Assembly: GCA_007922305.1 (NCBI GenBank)
Contig: ML677326.1
Location: 55,236,785 to 55,300,784 of the forward strand
Source: Dermatemys mawii
Lineage: Eukaryota > Chordata > Testudines > Dermatemydidae
Direction: 5' to 3'
DNA length: 64,000 bases
Under the pieces are notes generated by a model. It was not told the origin of the DNA. It was given only the letters and a program-made list of their open reading frames with translations, and did no database searches. Within the stretch, counting starts at the first letter, position 1. Each line of letters starts with the position of its first letter. A program made the position numbers and the translations under genes. Positions 10,224 to 22,005 of the stretch are shown piece by piece.

Positions 10224-12577
10224 ACTGGCTCAATGCAATTGACATCTTCCTATTGAAAAAGTCTATTTTAATGAAATCTCATTTTCTACAGGGAATATTT
10301 TTCATTCAAAAAATTTAAACCAGCTCCAGCTGAAACATTTCCATTTACATTAGAGACTATCCTCCTTCCTTTAGATAATGAGGACCAAATTCTGCTTTCA
10401 TTTACATCCATACAAAACCAAAATAAATCCATTAATGGAGACAAGGATTATTATTTGCATTTTAGTAGCATCTAAAGCACCTAATAATTACAGCCTCATC
10501 ATGCTAGAAGCTTTAGGTAGCAAGCACCTGAGGCAATGAAGGTGCATTCCTATATGTTTCTGTTGTGCGTTGGACATTTGAGGCACAACTGTAAATAAAT
10601 AATAAAAATAATGGCTGAATATGTACGAGTTTGTAAGCCAATGAGAGTGTCTGAGTAGTCAAATCATTGCAGTCTCCTAGTAATGAGGAAATGCTGTACA
10701 TTTTTTATATTAACAAATTTCTTGACAATACAAGATATCATCCTGTATATATAGAAAGGGCATCAATTATACAAGATGAGAATATAGCAGATTTGAGTTA
10801 ATAAAAATTATGAGTTATAGAAAGTGTATGCTGTAAAAGTTAGATCAGTTATTTGCTTTATTTTTAATTTCTTTGCTAACACCTTCCATGACTGCATTAT
10901 ATAGTAGGGTTTTTTTATCCTTTAATTTAACTTTGAGCCCCCTCAGGCAGTTGAATTCAGTTTCAAATCTCAGTTAAGCCTAGTTCATGATATTTTTTAA
11001 CATGTTATTCCATTTCTGCAGATCCAGAGCAAAGGCAAAAATGAACAAGTAAAGCCAATACAACTGACACTGCTTCTTAGAAATGAAAAGGGGGAAGACT
11101 TTTGAGGAATAGTTTGCCAATGATCTCTACTGTGGAAAAAGAGGAATAGGGTAAAGGGTGAAATACATACCATTCTGAAAAGTGCAATGTACGTTCTAAA
11201 GAAGAGTCTTTGAAAGAGAGTCTGCTTTGGATTAGTATAATCCACCTAATTACAAACAGGAACAAGGTTCAAATTCTTCTCTTTAATAAAGCAAGGGTGA
11301 AATTGGAATAATCCCAAAGATGTCTGTAGCATTAGTACACATTTACACCTATGAACAAGAGCAGAATTGGTACTGAATCACTAAAATTTACATAAGGGTT
11401 TCTTAAACTTCGTGTATTGATCATTTTAGGGGAAACTGTCATCATGAGAGTCTGATTACATAGTTGGAGATATAAGAAATGTTGAACTACTCTTAAATTT
11501 AACCTCTTAATTTCCTTTAATAATTTATCTTGCAAGACTTGTTCTTTTCCTGTTACATATATTCAAATACTGATCCATATTTCCTGTGACTCAAATTACA
11601 TCACCAGACTGGATTTCCTGCTGGAAAGTTATAGTAAAGTGATAATTCACTGAACTAGACTTGACCTTGCAGTCACGATGTGGGAAAAATTCCAATTAAC
11701 ATCAAAGGGAGTTAATACACGCAAGTGCTTTAGGGCTCAGCTATATTCCCAGATGAGAAAAACCAGCACAATTAATAGGGAGAGACATTGAAATTAGTAC
11801 TTCTAAAGCTGGTTTTAAAATTCATTTTTAACATATATATATTGTAGGTCTCTATTCTGACTTCAGTGGGACTTTGAGCAAGGGGAGCTCATGTAGGAGT
11901 TGGCCCTAGTGCATGATTCTTACCCAAAAAAGTCACTGAAAGTTTTCAGTGAGAACAGTATTGAGCCCTTGATTAGCAAAGACAAACTTCTGCTCCTAGT
12001 TCCACACAACAGATCTCATCTCCAGACATTCTGCTCTTCCTTCTTGTGTGGATCTCCCATTAACATAATAGATAGTTCCACAAACACACAGAGAGTAGAC
12101 TATCCAAGCTGAGAAAAAACACTGCAGATGTGAGAGCAAATATAATGGGATTTGCAAACCCCACACTGAGCACAGGTAGAAGGAAGAAGAGAGCGTGTTT
12201 TCACTTCACACCTTTAGATAGTTCATTATAACTTTCCTCAGTGTCCCTATTTATGTAGGTAAGACATCAGATACCCTAGTGATGCACACAGTATAGAAAC
12301 CAAGACAAATAGATTAGGGAGATAACACCAACTCTCTCTATCTTCCCTTCTTTTACTACATCACTGCTTCTTTCAATAGTCTCTCCCTCTTCCTTATTTT
12401 TTAACCATGTCCCCAATTTGATATCAGAGTTAAATTAAATTATGTTGAGTAGGAGTTTCTCTCTTAAAAATTAAAAAGGTAAGGAAAATGTAAGAAATTA
12501 AATGAAAGGTTTTATCACAGCAAATGTGATCTATGGGGTAAATATAATGAAAGGATAGTGGATAACAGAGTTATATA
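10223..12577. other. AT-rich DNA; one antisense old SINE-like tail
   Basis: At about 10449-10490 the sequence ATTATTATTTGCATTTTAGTAGCATCTAAAGCACC is the reverse of the TAGGTGCTAC...ATAATA tail that recurs at 14245-14290 and 36630-36725, so it is an antisense copy of that ancient repeat. A GACTTCAGTGGGACTTTGAG trace lies near 11860. The remaining open frames lack signatures. No gene is supported. Confidence 0.4.
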
Positions 12578-12873
12578 CAGTAGACTCTTGATTATCCAGT
12601 ATGATAGGGAAAAAAATAATCCTGGTTAATAAAATCCTGGATAATCACCATCCATAGGAAATATGGGAGGGTGGGTTGGTTCACCAGCCACCCTGCGCTG
12701 GGGAAGGGGGTGTTGGTTCACTGGCTGCCCTGTGCCCTGGTGGGTTTTTTTTTGTGCTTGGGGCGGCAGCAAAGCCAGAGTTGGCCCTGAGAGTTACATG
12801 TTTTGGTTTTTTTTGACATCCTGGTTAATCCACTTTCTGGTTAACCCAGTCCTCGATAATCGAGAGTCTACTG
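12578..12873. mobile_element. Pogo/Tigger-like MITE with TA duplication
   Basis: The ends are near-perfect inverted repeats: CAGTAGACTCTTGATTATCC at the left and the reverse complement of CAGTAGACTCTCGATTATCG at the right. TA flanks both sides (12576-12577 and 12874-12875), which is the target duplication of the Tc1/mariner-pogo group. Extra copies of the TGGTTAA/GATAATC motif lie inside both ends. The middle (about 12660-12800) is GC-rich filler with no coding capacity. Length is 296 bases. Confidence 0.8.
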
Positions 12874-13029
12874 TATGCCACAATGCCCCAGGCATTCTAC
12901 AAAAATTCTACAAGGCCTTTCTTTTTCATCATCCTAGAATCATTTTTTAGTCAGGAAAATATCAAAGGGCATTTTTAAATTGCTAACTATTTCTGAAGCC
13001 AGTTCATTCTTGCTGATCTCTGAGATAAT

Positions 13030-13370
13030 CTTTCTTTGAAGAGGTTCTCGACAAACTAAAAGTATCTACCCTATGGCTATTATATCAGCATATATACGGC
13101 ATTGTAGCTATGTCAGCATAACCCATAAAGTAGATACTGCCTACCCTGAGGGAAGGGATTTTTCTAATGATGTAGAGATATCACTCCCCAACTCTACTGA
13201 GCAAAGGTAACTAGATCAATGGAAGCATTCTTCCACTGACCTAGTTGCGTCTACATGGGAGGTTAGGCTGGCATAGATACATCATTTAGGGTGTAGATTT
13301 TTCACACTCCCTCACCAACATAGCAATGTTAACCTAAATTGTAAGTGCAGACCAGGTCATTATGAACCAG
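13030..13370. mobile_element. Probable MITE, palindromic TATGTCGGCATAGC family
   Basis: It contains CATTGTAGCTATGTCAGCATAA, TAGATACTGCCTACC, GGTGTAGATTTTTCACAC and GTTAACCTAAATTGTAAGTGCAGACC. These are decayed words of a turtle MITE built on TATGTCGGCATAG and GTGTGAAAAATCCACAC. The tips and target duplication are not clear. Confidence 0.4.
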
Positions 13371-13589
13371 ACCCTAAAAACTACTGCTAGAACAGTAACA
13401 ACCATTTAGCAAAAAGTGTGTATTTCCCTCTGAGAGAAATCTCATAGCACCATGCTCAGTTCAGCCATGAATGTATTACTAGTTATTGTATACACCACTT
13501 TCATACATGGGGAAGGTGAGTGGCTACTAGTCCATCACCAAACAGCCCATACTTGTTTCTGTTGTTTTTTCTCATAGCCAGAGCTCTTA

Positions 13590-13823
13590 TATAGCCCATC
13601 CTACCAGCTCCTCCTAGCTGGAACTCAGACTTCTGGAACCAGCCTCCAGCAGTGGCCAACCTGCACCACTTCTCGCAGCTCCCATTGACTGGGAATGGTG
13701 AACTGTGGACACCAGGAGCTGCGAGTGGCCCTGCTTGCAGATGGTCAATGTTAACACTGTCTCATAGCCCACCAGAGGCGTATCCTGACAGGCCACATTC
13801 AGGCCGCAGGTTGCCCACCACTG
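13590..13823 (-). mobile_element. hAT-type MITE fragment
   Basis: The right end, GGCCGCAGGTTGCCCACCACTG (last 9 bases CCACCACTG at 13815-13823), is the reverse complement of the hAT-style start CAGTGGTGGGCAACCTGCGG. Internal words CAGATGGTCAATGTTAACACTGTCTCATAG and CGCAGCTCCCATTGACTGGGAATGG fit the same turtle family. The other end is missing or unrecognisable. Confidence 0.6.
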
Positions 13824-14119
13824 CTCTAGATCCCCCAGATTTCTTTCTTGCTCCTTACCTGCCTCTTTCAACACCTGAGGCCTGTCAGCACTTAAAAGTG
13901 TCTTTTTTTATATAGGAATAAACTGATTGGTCTCTGATGGAGCTTATCCTGTAATCAGGGCTGCCTTAGCTCCATGATCTCTAGCTCACAGTGCAAGCCA
14001 CTCTGTTACACATGGGGCTAGGTCTTGGAGACTTAGGGCTAGATACTGATACCCTTACACTGTGTAACACCTTATTTCATGTGTTAATACAAATAAATAA
14101 ATAAATACGTATACTCTTT

Positions 14120-14294
14120 ACTCTGTTTATATCCATCTGTCGTCTCTTGTCTGATACAGTACTTACACTGGAAGCTTTTTGTGGCAGGGACTTGCTTTGG
14201 GCAATACCTAGCACACATTGGGGTTTTCATCTGTGACTAGGTCTCCTAGGTGCTACAATAATACAAATAGCCTTAATTATTATTATTATTTATG
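14120..14294 (+). repeat. Ancient SINE-like tail ending in (TTA)n
   Basis: It runs through GTGGCAGGGACTTGC, ACCTAGCACACATTGGGG and CTCCTAGGTGCTACAATAATACAAAT into an ATT-rich tail. The same word order recurs at 36600-36725 and, reversed, at 10449-10490. It resembles a widespread amniote MIR/CORE-SINE or L2-like 3' end. The precise family is uncertain. Confidence 0.5.
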
Positions 14295-14297
14295 TAA

Positions 14298-14677
14298 GAT
14301 TAAGTCATGGGTATTTTTCATAAATCATGGACAGGTCATGGGAAACAAACAGAAATTCATGGCTCATGACCTGTCTATGACTTTTACTATAAACCCCCGT
14401 CACTAAAACTTCGCAGCTCCTGGGGCTCTGGGGTGCTGCTGCTCTGTGGGGCCCCAGGGGCTGATGACTAGTCCCTGCTCCAGCAGTGGGGGCTGACTGA
14501 CTCTGAGGCCCCTGGGGATGACTGCTGCTGCTGCTTCAGTGGTGTCTGGGGCAGTAGCTGTAGCCAATGTTTGGGTGACTCTGAGGCTAGCGCCTCAGGT
14601 GGCTGTACTGGCAGCTGTAGAAGTCAGAAGTCCCAGAAAGTCACAGAACCTGTAACTTCTGTGACTGAATCACAGCC
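14298..14677. mobile_element. TWA-flanked MITE with internal palindrome
   Basis: It starts GATTAAGTCATGG after TAA (14295-14297) and ends with the reverse complement of GGCTGTGATTCAGTCAC before TTA (14678-14680). A 17-bp inverted repeat (14324-14340 and 14365-14381, 15 of 17 matching) around TGGACAGGTCATG lies close to the left end, and the centre is GC-rich with GCTGCTGCT runs. Three-base T-A-rich flanks suggest PIF/Harbinger. It sits in the TTA-rich tail of the preceding old SINE. Confidence 0.55.
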
Positions 14678-14679
14678 TT

Positions 14680-16324
14680 AAAAATTACTTCATTTGTAGA
14701 ATATGGTAGTATTCAATGTGAGTAAAAATATTAAAATCAGGCCATTATAGGGTCACTAAGAGGTTGAGGGGTCTGCAGCAAGGTATCAAAAAAACTCTGG
14801 GTACAAATGTGTATCTGTGATCTGCAGCAGGAGTGAACATTTGCTAATTGGAGCTAAAAGAACTACTGTCATGCTGTGACAAACTTTAAAAATGGTAATT
14901 CCTTCTTAATTTCTCTCTCTTTATAGAACAGTTACCAGGATATGTGTGCACAAATAGTTGATTTTTCCTTTATCATCATCCTGCTTTCCTTTAAAAATCA
15001 TCCTGATTTTTCCTTTATCATCATCATCATAATTGCCCAGTTCCCTCAGTGATTCTGCATTGTGATGTTTATGGCATCACAATTCAAACAGGTGAAGTGA
15101 CTGAGCTGTCAAAATACCAGGCTACTGAAACGGTGAATGAGTCAGACAAAGGAACAGGTTGGTTTGAAAGATGACAGTTTCTGTTCCCACACATCTTGTC
15201 ACAGTCATCAGCAGCAATAAGAAAGCAATATGACAATTTAATGGAGGTTTAAATAAAATATTACATTTTGTAAAGTTTGCCAGAGTATGACTGTGTTTTA
15301 TTAAGAGAACAGTGATATATAATTAGCTGATAAGTTGCAAGTGCTTCCTTCTTCTCTAAGAGGAGAGGGATGGAGTCATATCAACTTAAAATGTCCAAAC
15401 AAGCCTTGAGAACATAAAGGTGTTGCACATCTTATGTTACAAGCACTATAAAATATTTTTTAAAGTATCCAACACAAGTAAATCATTTTGCATTAAAGAG
15501 TTGTTTAAATCTCATTGTTTAACACTATATCGGGAGTGACACTGCTACACAGAAAGGAAAGAGAGAAAACAAGAACTTTTCTCCATTCTACTTATCTAGA
15601 AAAACCATGAAAACAAAAACAATTCCCCAACCCCAAAACAGATTTTAGTTAGATTTTTACAAAGAGGATCTTCTAGAGGGTCTTTTACAGAGAGGGTCTT
15701 CTACTACAGAAAGCAGAAATGACTAAATAAAACAATGCCCATTATTGCATGAGATTCCATTTGGGGAAAGGAAGGGAGAGAAGCGATATTTTGAGATCCA
15801 TAGTTAAAGACTGTCTGGTTTGTTGAGCTTTTACAGATAGAAGTGGCCTGAAAATAATTCCTCAGACCACCAAGTTTAGAGACATTCTTGGAAAAGGGAT
15901 GTGCTTGTAATAGGTACAGAGGTGTTGCATCTCCAGTATCTCTGACTTAGAAATACTTGGAGATTGTTTTTTAATATTTCATGAAACTTTAAAGAGAACA
16001 TGGTTTGGGGTTGAAACGGCAAGGAAATGAAAATCAGAGTCTTGGCCGCATGCTTAGAATCAGAGGCTACAAGCATATAATAAGGATGTCACTGAAACAA
16101 TGCATTCTCAGGAGCTGAGGTCTAGCATGTGCAACATCATCCTTTCTCTGTCATCCTACAGGATGATATTAAAACATGCGTTCACTCTGAAAAACACTGG
16201 CAAAAAAGATATTGTCAGGATCCATATATAGTTTCCCCAACTGACTCCGATATTTAATTTGATCAAGTTACAAATGCAACATTTTCCATAATATTGAATA
16301 TTCCATAAAATTTCCAACATTGAC
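14680..16324. other. Non-coding stretch, small local duplications only
   Basis: No gene or dated element is seen. A 20-base word, ATTTTTCCTTTATCATCATC, occurs at 14961-14980 and again at 15006-15025 (period 45), followed by a short (CAT)n run. Confidence 0.4.
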
Positions 16325-17436
16325 CATAATATAATTAAATTTAACATCCCTGTAGTGGGGAAAACACCATAGTAGCATACTACAGTAGCATTTAATTTCA
16401 GGAAAGGGAACTACACAAAAATGAGGAAGTTAGTTAAACAGAAATTAAAAGGTAGAGAGCCAAAAGTGAAATCCCTGCAAGCTTCATGGAAACTTTTAAA
16501 AGACACCATAATAGAGATATATAGAGGCTCAATTTAAATGTATATCACAAAGTAAAAAACATAGTAGGAGAACCAAAAAAGTACCACTGTGGCTAAACAA
16601 TGAAGTAAAAGAAACAGTGAAAGGCCAAAAAACCCCATCTTTTAAAAAGTGGAAGTAAAATCCTATTGAGGAAAATAGAAAGGAGAATAATCTCTGGCAA
16701 ATAAAGTGTAAAATATAATTAGGAAGGCCAACAAGGATTTGAAGAACAGCTAGCCAAAGACTCAAAAAGTTATAGCAATTTTTTTTTAAAGTAAGCCTGC
16801 CAAACAATCAGTGGGTCCACTGGACAATTGAGATGCCAAAGGAGCACTCAAGGATGATAGGGCCATTGAGGAGAAACTAAATGAATTCTTTGCATCGGTC
16901 TTCACAGCTGAGGATCTGAGAGTGATTCCCAAACCTGAGACATTCTTTTTAGGTGACAAATCTGATAAACTGTTCCAGATTCAGGTGTTTATAGAGATGG
17001 ATTTGGAACAAACTAATAAACTAAACAGAAATAAGTCACCAGGACCAGATGGTTTTTACCCAAAAGTTCTGAAGGAACTCAAGTGTGAAATGGCAGAACT
17101 ACTAACTATGGTATGTAACCTGTCATTTAAATCAGCTTCTGTATCAGATGACTGGAGGATTGCTAATGTGACATGAATAGAGGTGATCCTAGCAATTACA
17201 GGCTAGTAAGCCTAACTTCAGTACTGGGCAAACTGGTTGAAACTATAGTAAAGAACAGAATTATCAGACACATAGATGAACATGATTTGTTGGGGCAAGA
17301 GTCAACATGGTTTTAGTAAAGGGAAATCGTGCCTCACCAATCTACTAGAATTCTATGAGGGGGTCAACAAGCACGTGGACAAGGGTGATCCTGTGGATAC
17401 AGTGTACTTAGATTTTCAGAAAGTACCTTAATCTTC
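16325..17436 (+). mobile_element. CR1 fragment, truncated at both ends
   Basis: It is collinear with 22810-23930 of the better CR1 copy. The match starts just before the TTTAATTTCA-GGGAACTA region and goes through the linker, the TCTTCACAGCTGAGGA region, NKSPGPDGFYPKVLKEL and DWRIANVT. It stops abruptly inside the LDFQKA motif near 17436. The following sequence is unrelated. Stops and frameshifts are frequent. Confidence 0.8.
16922..17176 (+). pseudogene. CR1 reverse transcriptase N-terminal fragment
   Basis: An open frame of 84 codons containing NKSPGPDGFYPKVLKEL and a following helical block ending in DDWRIANVT. It corresponds to about residues 105-190 of the 23102-24610 frame. It lacks the catalytic palm motifs. 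Confidence 0.8.
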
Positions 17437-18180
17437 TACCTTAATATTGTGGCTACTTGTTTGAGCAAGGATTGCTTGCAGGAGTAAGGTTTTGAGGAAC
17501 TGAGCCCCCATTCTGTGTTTGAACCATGTGTCAAGAGACTGAAAACAAAAGTGAACATTGACAGTGCTGGCAAAGGAGAATTAAATCCTCACATCTTCAC
17601 CCCCTTAGTAGAAGCAGTTTAATTCTTGAAAATGCAACCTTCTCTTGGCACTTTGCCAAACATCTTTCAGTCATTTTTTATTAAGCTAGGTTCCCATTTA
17701 GTTTTGTTCTATATGTCTTGATAGTGTACTCCAGCTAATGGTGCCAAAGAATTCAACTCGATTTCTATTTAAATTTGAAAATGCTTTGAACTGAGAAAAG
17801 CATTTGCTACAATTAAATAAGAGACATGATTTCTTTTTCAAATCTAAAAGGTCTCCATTAGGATATTTTATTTTCCCGTTAAAAGGTACTTGGCTTTTAG
17901 ATAACATGGGAGAGAGACAGACAGCAAACAAACAAACAGGGAGGAATTTGGGGAACTATCATACCTTTAAATGGTTGTGTCAAGTATTATTGCCTGTAAA
18001 ACTTTGAAATAGATTTTGGTCCAAGCAAATGCAATAGGTAAGTCTAGTAGATAGAGAAAAACAATAGTTTGCAAGATTAAATCTGATTTCTATTATAATT
18101 CATACTGAATAAAATTACTATTATAAAATGAGTGCTGTATTTTGGAAAGGAAATTTCCGTAGTCACAAAACTCAGTTCTA
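17437..18180. other. Non-coding stretch, nothing recognised
   Basis: AT-rich sequence between a CR1 fragment and a MITE. Short open frames on both strands have no motif. Confidence 0.4.
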
Positions 18181-18437
18181 TGGTTATGTCTTCACTTGAT
18201 CTTTTGGCGATCGATTTATTGTGTCTCATTAAGATGCGATAAATCGATCGCCAAAGGTACTCCAGTTGACTCCGGAACTCCAGCTCGCTGAAAAGCGCAA
18301 GCTGGAGTCGACGGGGGAGTCCGCTGCTAACTGCTGCTGCTATGAAGATGGCAGGTAAGTTGGCCGAAGATGTGCCGACTTCAGCTACGCTATTCATGTA
18401 GTTGAAGTTGCATACCTTCCCCTACTGTAGACCAGCC
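18181..18437. mobile_element. Palindromic TAA/TTA-type MITE (copy A)
   Basis: The tips are worn but alike: GGTTATGTCTTCACT at the left and the reverse complement of GGCTGGTCTAC at the right. The right flank is TTA and the left flank CTA. Inside, a perfect 17-bp inverted repeat (18203-18219 and 18239-18255) surrounds a 19-base loop. Near the right end, TTCAGCTACG and the imperfect reverse GTAGTTGAAG form a second stem. The same layout recurs at 37581-37865. It is probably PIF/Harbinger-related. The 106-codon minus frame here is palindrome read-through, not a gene. Confidence 0.65.
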
Positions 18438-20269
18438 TTATAATAGGCATTAAATATGGCATCCTAATTCTTGGATTAACTCAATACAATCACATGAGGT
18501 TGCTTGGATTTTAAAATATAATTGTTTCAAATTTTTTTTAAAAAAAGCCAGAATTCTGAAATGTTAAATGAAATTTCTGCCATTCACCCATGAAACACAC
18601 TACATGTGTACACACAACACAACACAAAACTGCTTCCATTTAAATTGTGTGCTGATATTTCATTTTCAGTTTGACCTCTAAAAAGCTTATTTCCTTCTGA
18701 AGCTGTTCCAGTCACTCTCAGTGGGAAACAACAGAATTTATATATTACTCATTCATTTAAAAACCCTGAGGCAGGACCCTTGTAGAGTTTCTTCAGTAAT
18801 TGGTCTCCAGATGCCAGTGATGTACAGCACTCTGAGAGTCCTTAAACATCATGAGAACACAATTCCTTCAGCTTCAAAAGTTGCATGTATTTAAAGCAAT
18901 TTAGAGCAGATTGCTCGTGCATGTTTTACAGCGCTCTTACAGTATCTAATTATTCAGTATCTTATAAGTAATGTGATACAATGTACTAGTCTAACACAAC
19001 AGTGTAACAGTTTGCAAATTAGGTAATTTGTGTATTATTGACTAAAGATATAGCATAACTGAATACTTCATCCAGAAAAATCAGTATGTGTTAGAAATAA
19101 ATGGTCAGGTGCCAGAACAAACATATTCTTAAATCTCATTTAATTCAGTGGGCTATTAGCATTTACTGAAGTCATCTGTTGAATCAGGGCTTTAAAACAG
19201 GACTAAAATTCTTTTATTAAAGACTATAATGATTACATTCAACCTCCATTTACACAGAATAACTTTGCAGAAGATAAGTGAATTCTTTGTAATATTTATT
19301 TGATAAGATATTTACCAACATTTGTAGAGTTAACATTTTAAAATTTCCTTTTTATAAATTTTCTCTGAGTCTGACCTATTTTTTGTGTTCCTATAGTTAA
19401 ACCATCCCTGTCAATAAAACATCAAATTTCATACAGTCTCATAACACCTCAGATGTAGGCCAAATTTTATACTTAAACATAAAAAGAGTTATTGCATAAG
19501 TTGAACTGAGATCTGCAAAGCAGAGCTGACAGCTCTCCAGAATCACCAGCCACTCAGCTCTCCAACAGAATGGCTCTACTTGCTATACTAGCCATTCTGA
19601 TCTACCTCACTCCCGGGTTTCAAACTACAGCCCATACCTAACTTGCTTCTATGCTTCCCTCTATATCCGTACCTCCTAGTGGCCTCCCTGCAATGTGACA
19701 ACCTTCAACAGTGAGAGACCCAGTCTGACAGACCCATTAAATCCTATAGGGCTGGAGCTGCCCTTTGGCAAACAAAAGGATGTTCACCAGACTGAGAAGC
19801 TGTTGAAATAAAAGAGCTAAAATTCCAGAAAGATTTAGCTGCAAATCTCTGCATTAGTCTCTTTCCTCAGTGCTCCCTGTAGTTAACGCAGGCCAGGAAT
19901 GGTACAGGGGAGCTGTAGACAAATTTGCCTGAAAAACACAGTTTGCAAGTCCACCATGATGGCAGCTTCTCTCTTTCGTAAGCCTGTTACCTGTTCTGAC
20001 CAATCTCATTAGATCTTTTAGGCTGGGAATACTAATACAATCAGTGGAGGCTTGACTGGAGGACTACTCACATAAGCAAGGTTTAATGGGTGTTTGTATT
20101 TGATGGCATTTGGTGACTCTTACTTGATGATAATCTTTCATCTTCACAATTTAAGCTGTGACTGTTTGTTCATGATAATTATTTTTTATACTCCAAAAAG
20201 CCTGGAGAAATTTCTGCTAAACTCTCAGCTCAACACAAATACATGTCATGCAATCTGTTGACCATTTGG
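18438..20269. other. Non-coding stretch, nothing recognised
   Basis: Mostly AT-rich; 19510-19980 is more balanced and could be an old repeat, but I found no terminal motifs. No gene is supported. Confidence 0.35.
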
Positions 20270-20757
20270 AGTTTGAACTCAGGTTAAAACTTAACACACC
20301 TTCTGTCTAACACGAATTGTGCTAACCCAGGACTCAGACCCAGGGTCTGAGCTTGAGTCAAGCTGGAACCCAGGGTTCCTACCCTATTGCCTTTCAGAGC
20401 AGATTCAGTCCCACTGGACTTGTGCTCTGGATGTCCACCAAAAGAATCTCACAAGCCCATGGACTGACTTTCTTTGTCCTCTAGACAGTCAAGTTTTTAA
20501 CACTTAAGTTTACCAAGACTGTAGCACAAAGTCTAGAATGGCCACTCTTTGGGAGGGTACCAGGAAGCCGGGTGATTGGACTTGGGCCCACATAATGCAA
20601 TGTAAATGCTGGAACCACAGGTTGGGATCCTGGGTTCAGTAATTCCTAAACAGGGTTTACAAACGAGTGTATATGCTCAAGCCCTAGGTTCACAAACTCA
20701 GTATCTGCTAACTTGAGTTCTATTCTGAGCTTACACTGCAGTGTAGGCATACCTTAG
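20270..20757. mobile_element. Possible MITE remnant ending in TGCAGTGTAGGCATACC
   Basis: The right end, CTTACACTGCAGTGTAGGCATACC then TTA, matches the reversed tip of the GGTATGCCTACACTGCAGT family of TAA-flanked MITEs. Internally, GACCCAGGGTCTGAGCTTGAGTCAAGC is a short palindromic block. The left tip could not be found. Confidence 0.35.
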
Positions 20758-21734
20758 AAGATTTTTGAGTAGATTCCTGTAGATCAGTTGGAGAAGTCTG
20801 AATTTCAGTCAGTCCTTTGGGTGAATAATATGAATATATATCCTATAGCTATACGGAGAGGCCCTAATTCAAACATTCTCCTTACAGCACTTCACCAGGC
20901 ACCAAAACCTTTATCATCTGGATTTGCTGTGTGAGTGACTGCCAGAAAATGGAAAGGAATCTAGGGCTAGATTCCTCTCTCATTTATACTGGTAAAAATC
21001 AGGTTTGAGAGGGGAATGTAGCCCTTAGTGCCTGTATCAGCAGAAAATACATACCAGAGACATTGCTATTCAAACTACATTTACACATCTGGGAGGTAAG
21101 AATTAAAAGATACAAGCAAGCAAGCCAGCCCTTTGTAATACTAAATACTAATTTGTCACTAATTGCCATTTTTTCTTAGGCTGTAGCTTTAAGTTAAAAT
21201 TGCCACAAGAGGTGACGTTTACCTACACTTCTAGGAGCAATATTGGTCAGAGTGTAAGCTGTGTATATTTTTTTCAGTACAGGGACATTGCTGTGACCGT
21301 GTGTGAGAGAGGGCATTTGTTATTACAGAGCTGATAGTACAGTATCACTATTTTTTAATTTACAAAGATATTAAAAGTTTTAATAAGATCCTCTACAAAG
21401 ACTGATAAGGACAAGGTTTTCATATTGTATTAGTGAACTCTGTCTACTTCTAGTGACTTTCATTTCCTTCATGAAAACTGGCTATCCACTTTTGCTACAC
21501 AGTGCTGACATTAAGGAAAAAAAAAACACCTGGTCAGCCTGCTTTACATTCATGAGAGTATCCCAACACAAAACCACACAAAAAGGAATTAGGAGGCTAC
21601 CATTAGAGGAGAGATTATACATGACAGAGGAAATATGGATAGAATACATGGGCTGACTTTAATACAAAATCAGGTCCTCAGATAGTAAAAGAAATACTGG
21701 AATATCTTTTATGTCACCATAATAATACAAAACT
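20758..21734. other. Non-coding stretch, nothing recognised
   Basis: No domain-bearing frame and no repeat boundary are visible before the CR1 begins. Confidence 0.35.
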
Positions 21735-21742
21735 AAACTGAT

Positions 21743-21970
21743 ATGCTTCCAGTTCCATGTGCAGGGCCAGCTAGGCAGGCAGAGCTTCAGAGTCTCAATG
21801 CGTGGATGAGACGATGGTGTAGAGAGGAGGGGTTTAGATTTATTAGGAACTGGGGAAACTTTTGGGATAGGGGGAGCTTTTACAGGAAGGATGGGCTCCA
21901 CCTAAACCAAAGTGGAACCAGACTGCTGGCACTTAACATTAAAAAGGTTGCAGAGCAGTTTTTAAACTAA
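21743..21970 (+). pseudogene. CR1 ORF1 C-terminal tail, esterase-like
   Basis: Seventy-five codons ending in TAA, reading through RQAELQSLNAWMRRWCREEG to a terminal block RKDGLHLNQSGTRLLA. The DGLHLN motif is the last conserved block (Asp and His of the catalytic set) of the SGNH esterase domain known in CR1 ORF1 proteins. The N-terminal part, with the catalytic Ser, is missing because the insertion is truncated here. The preserved part has no stop. It is inferred to have been an RNA- or membrane-associated accessory protein of the retroposon. Confidence 0.65.
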
Positions 21971-22005
21971 GAGATGGGGGAAAGCCAATTGCTGCAGAGG
22001 AGCAC

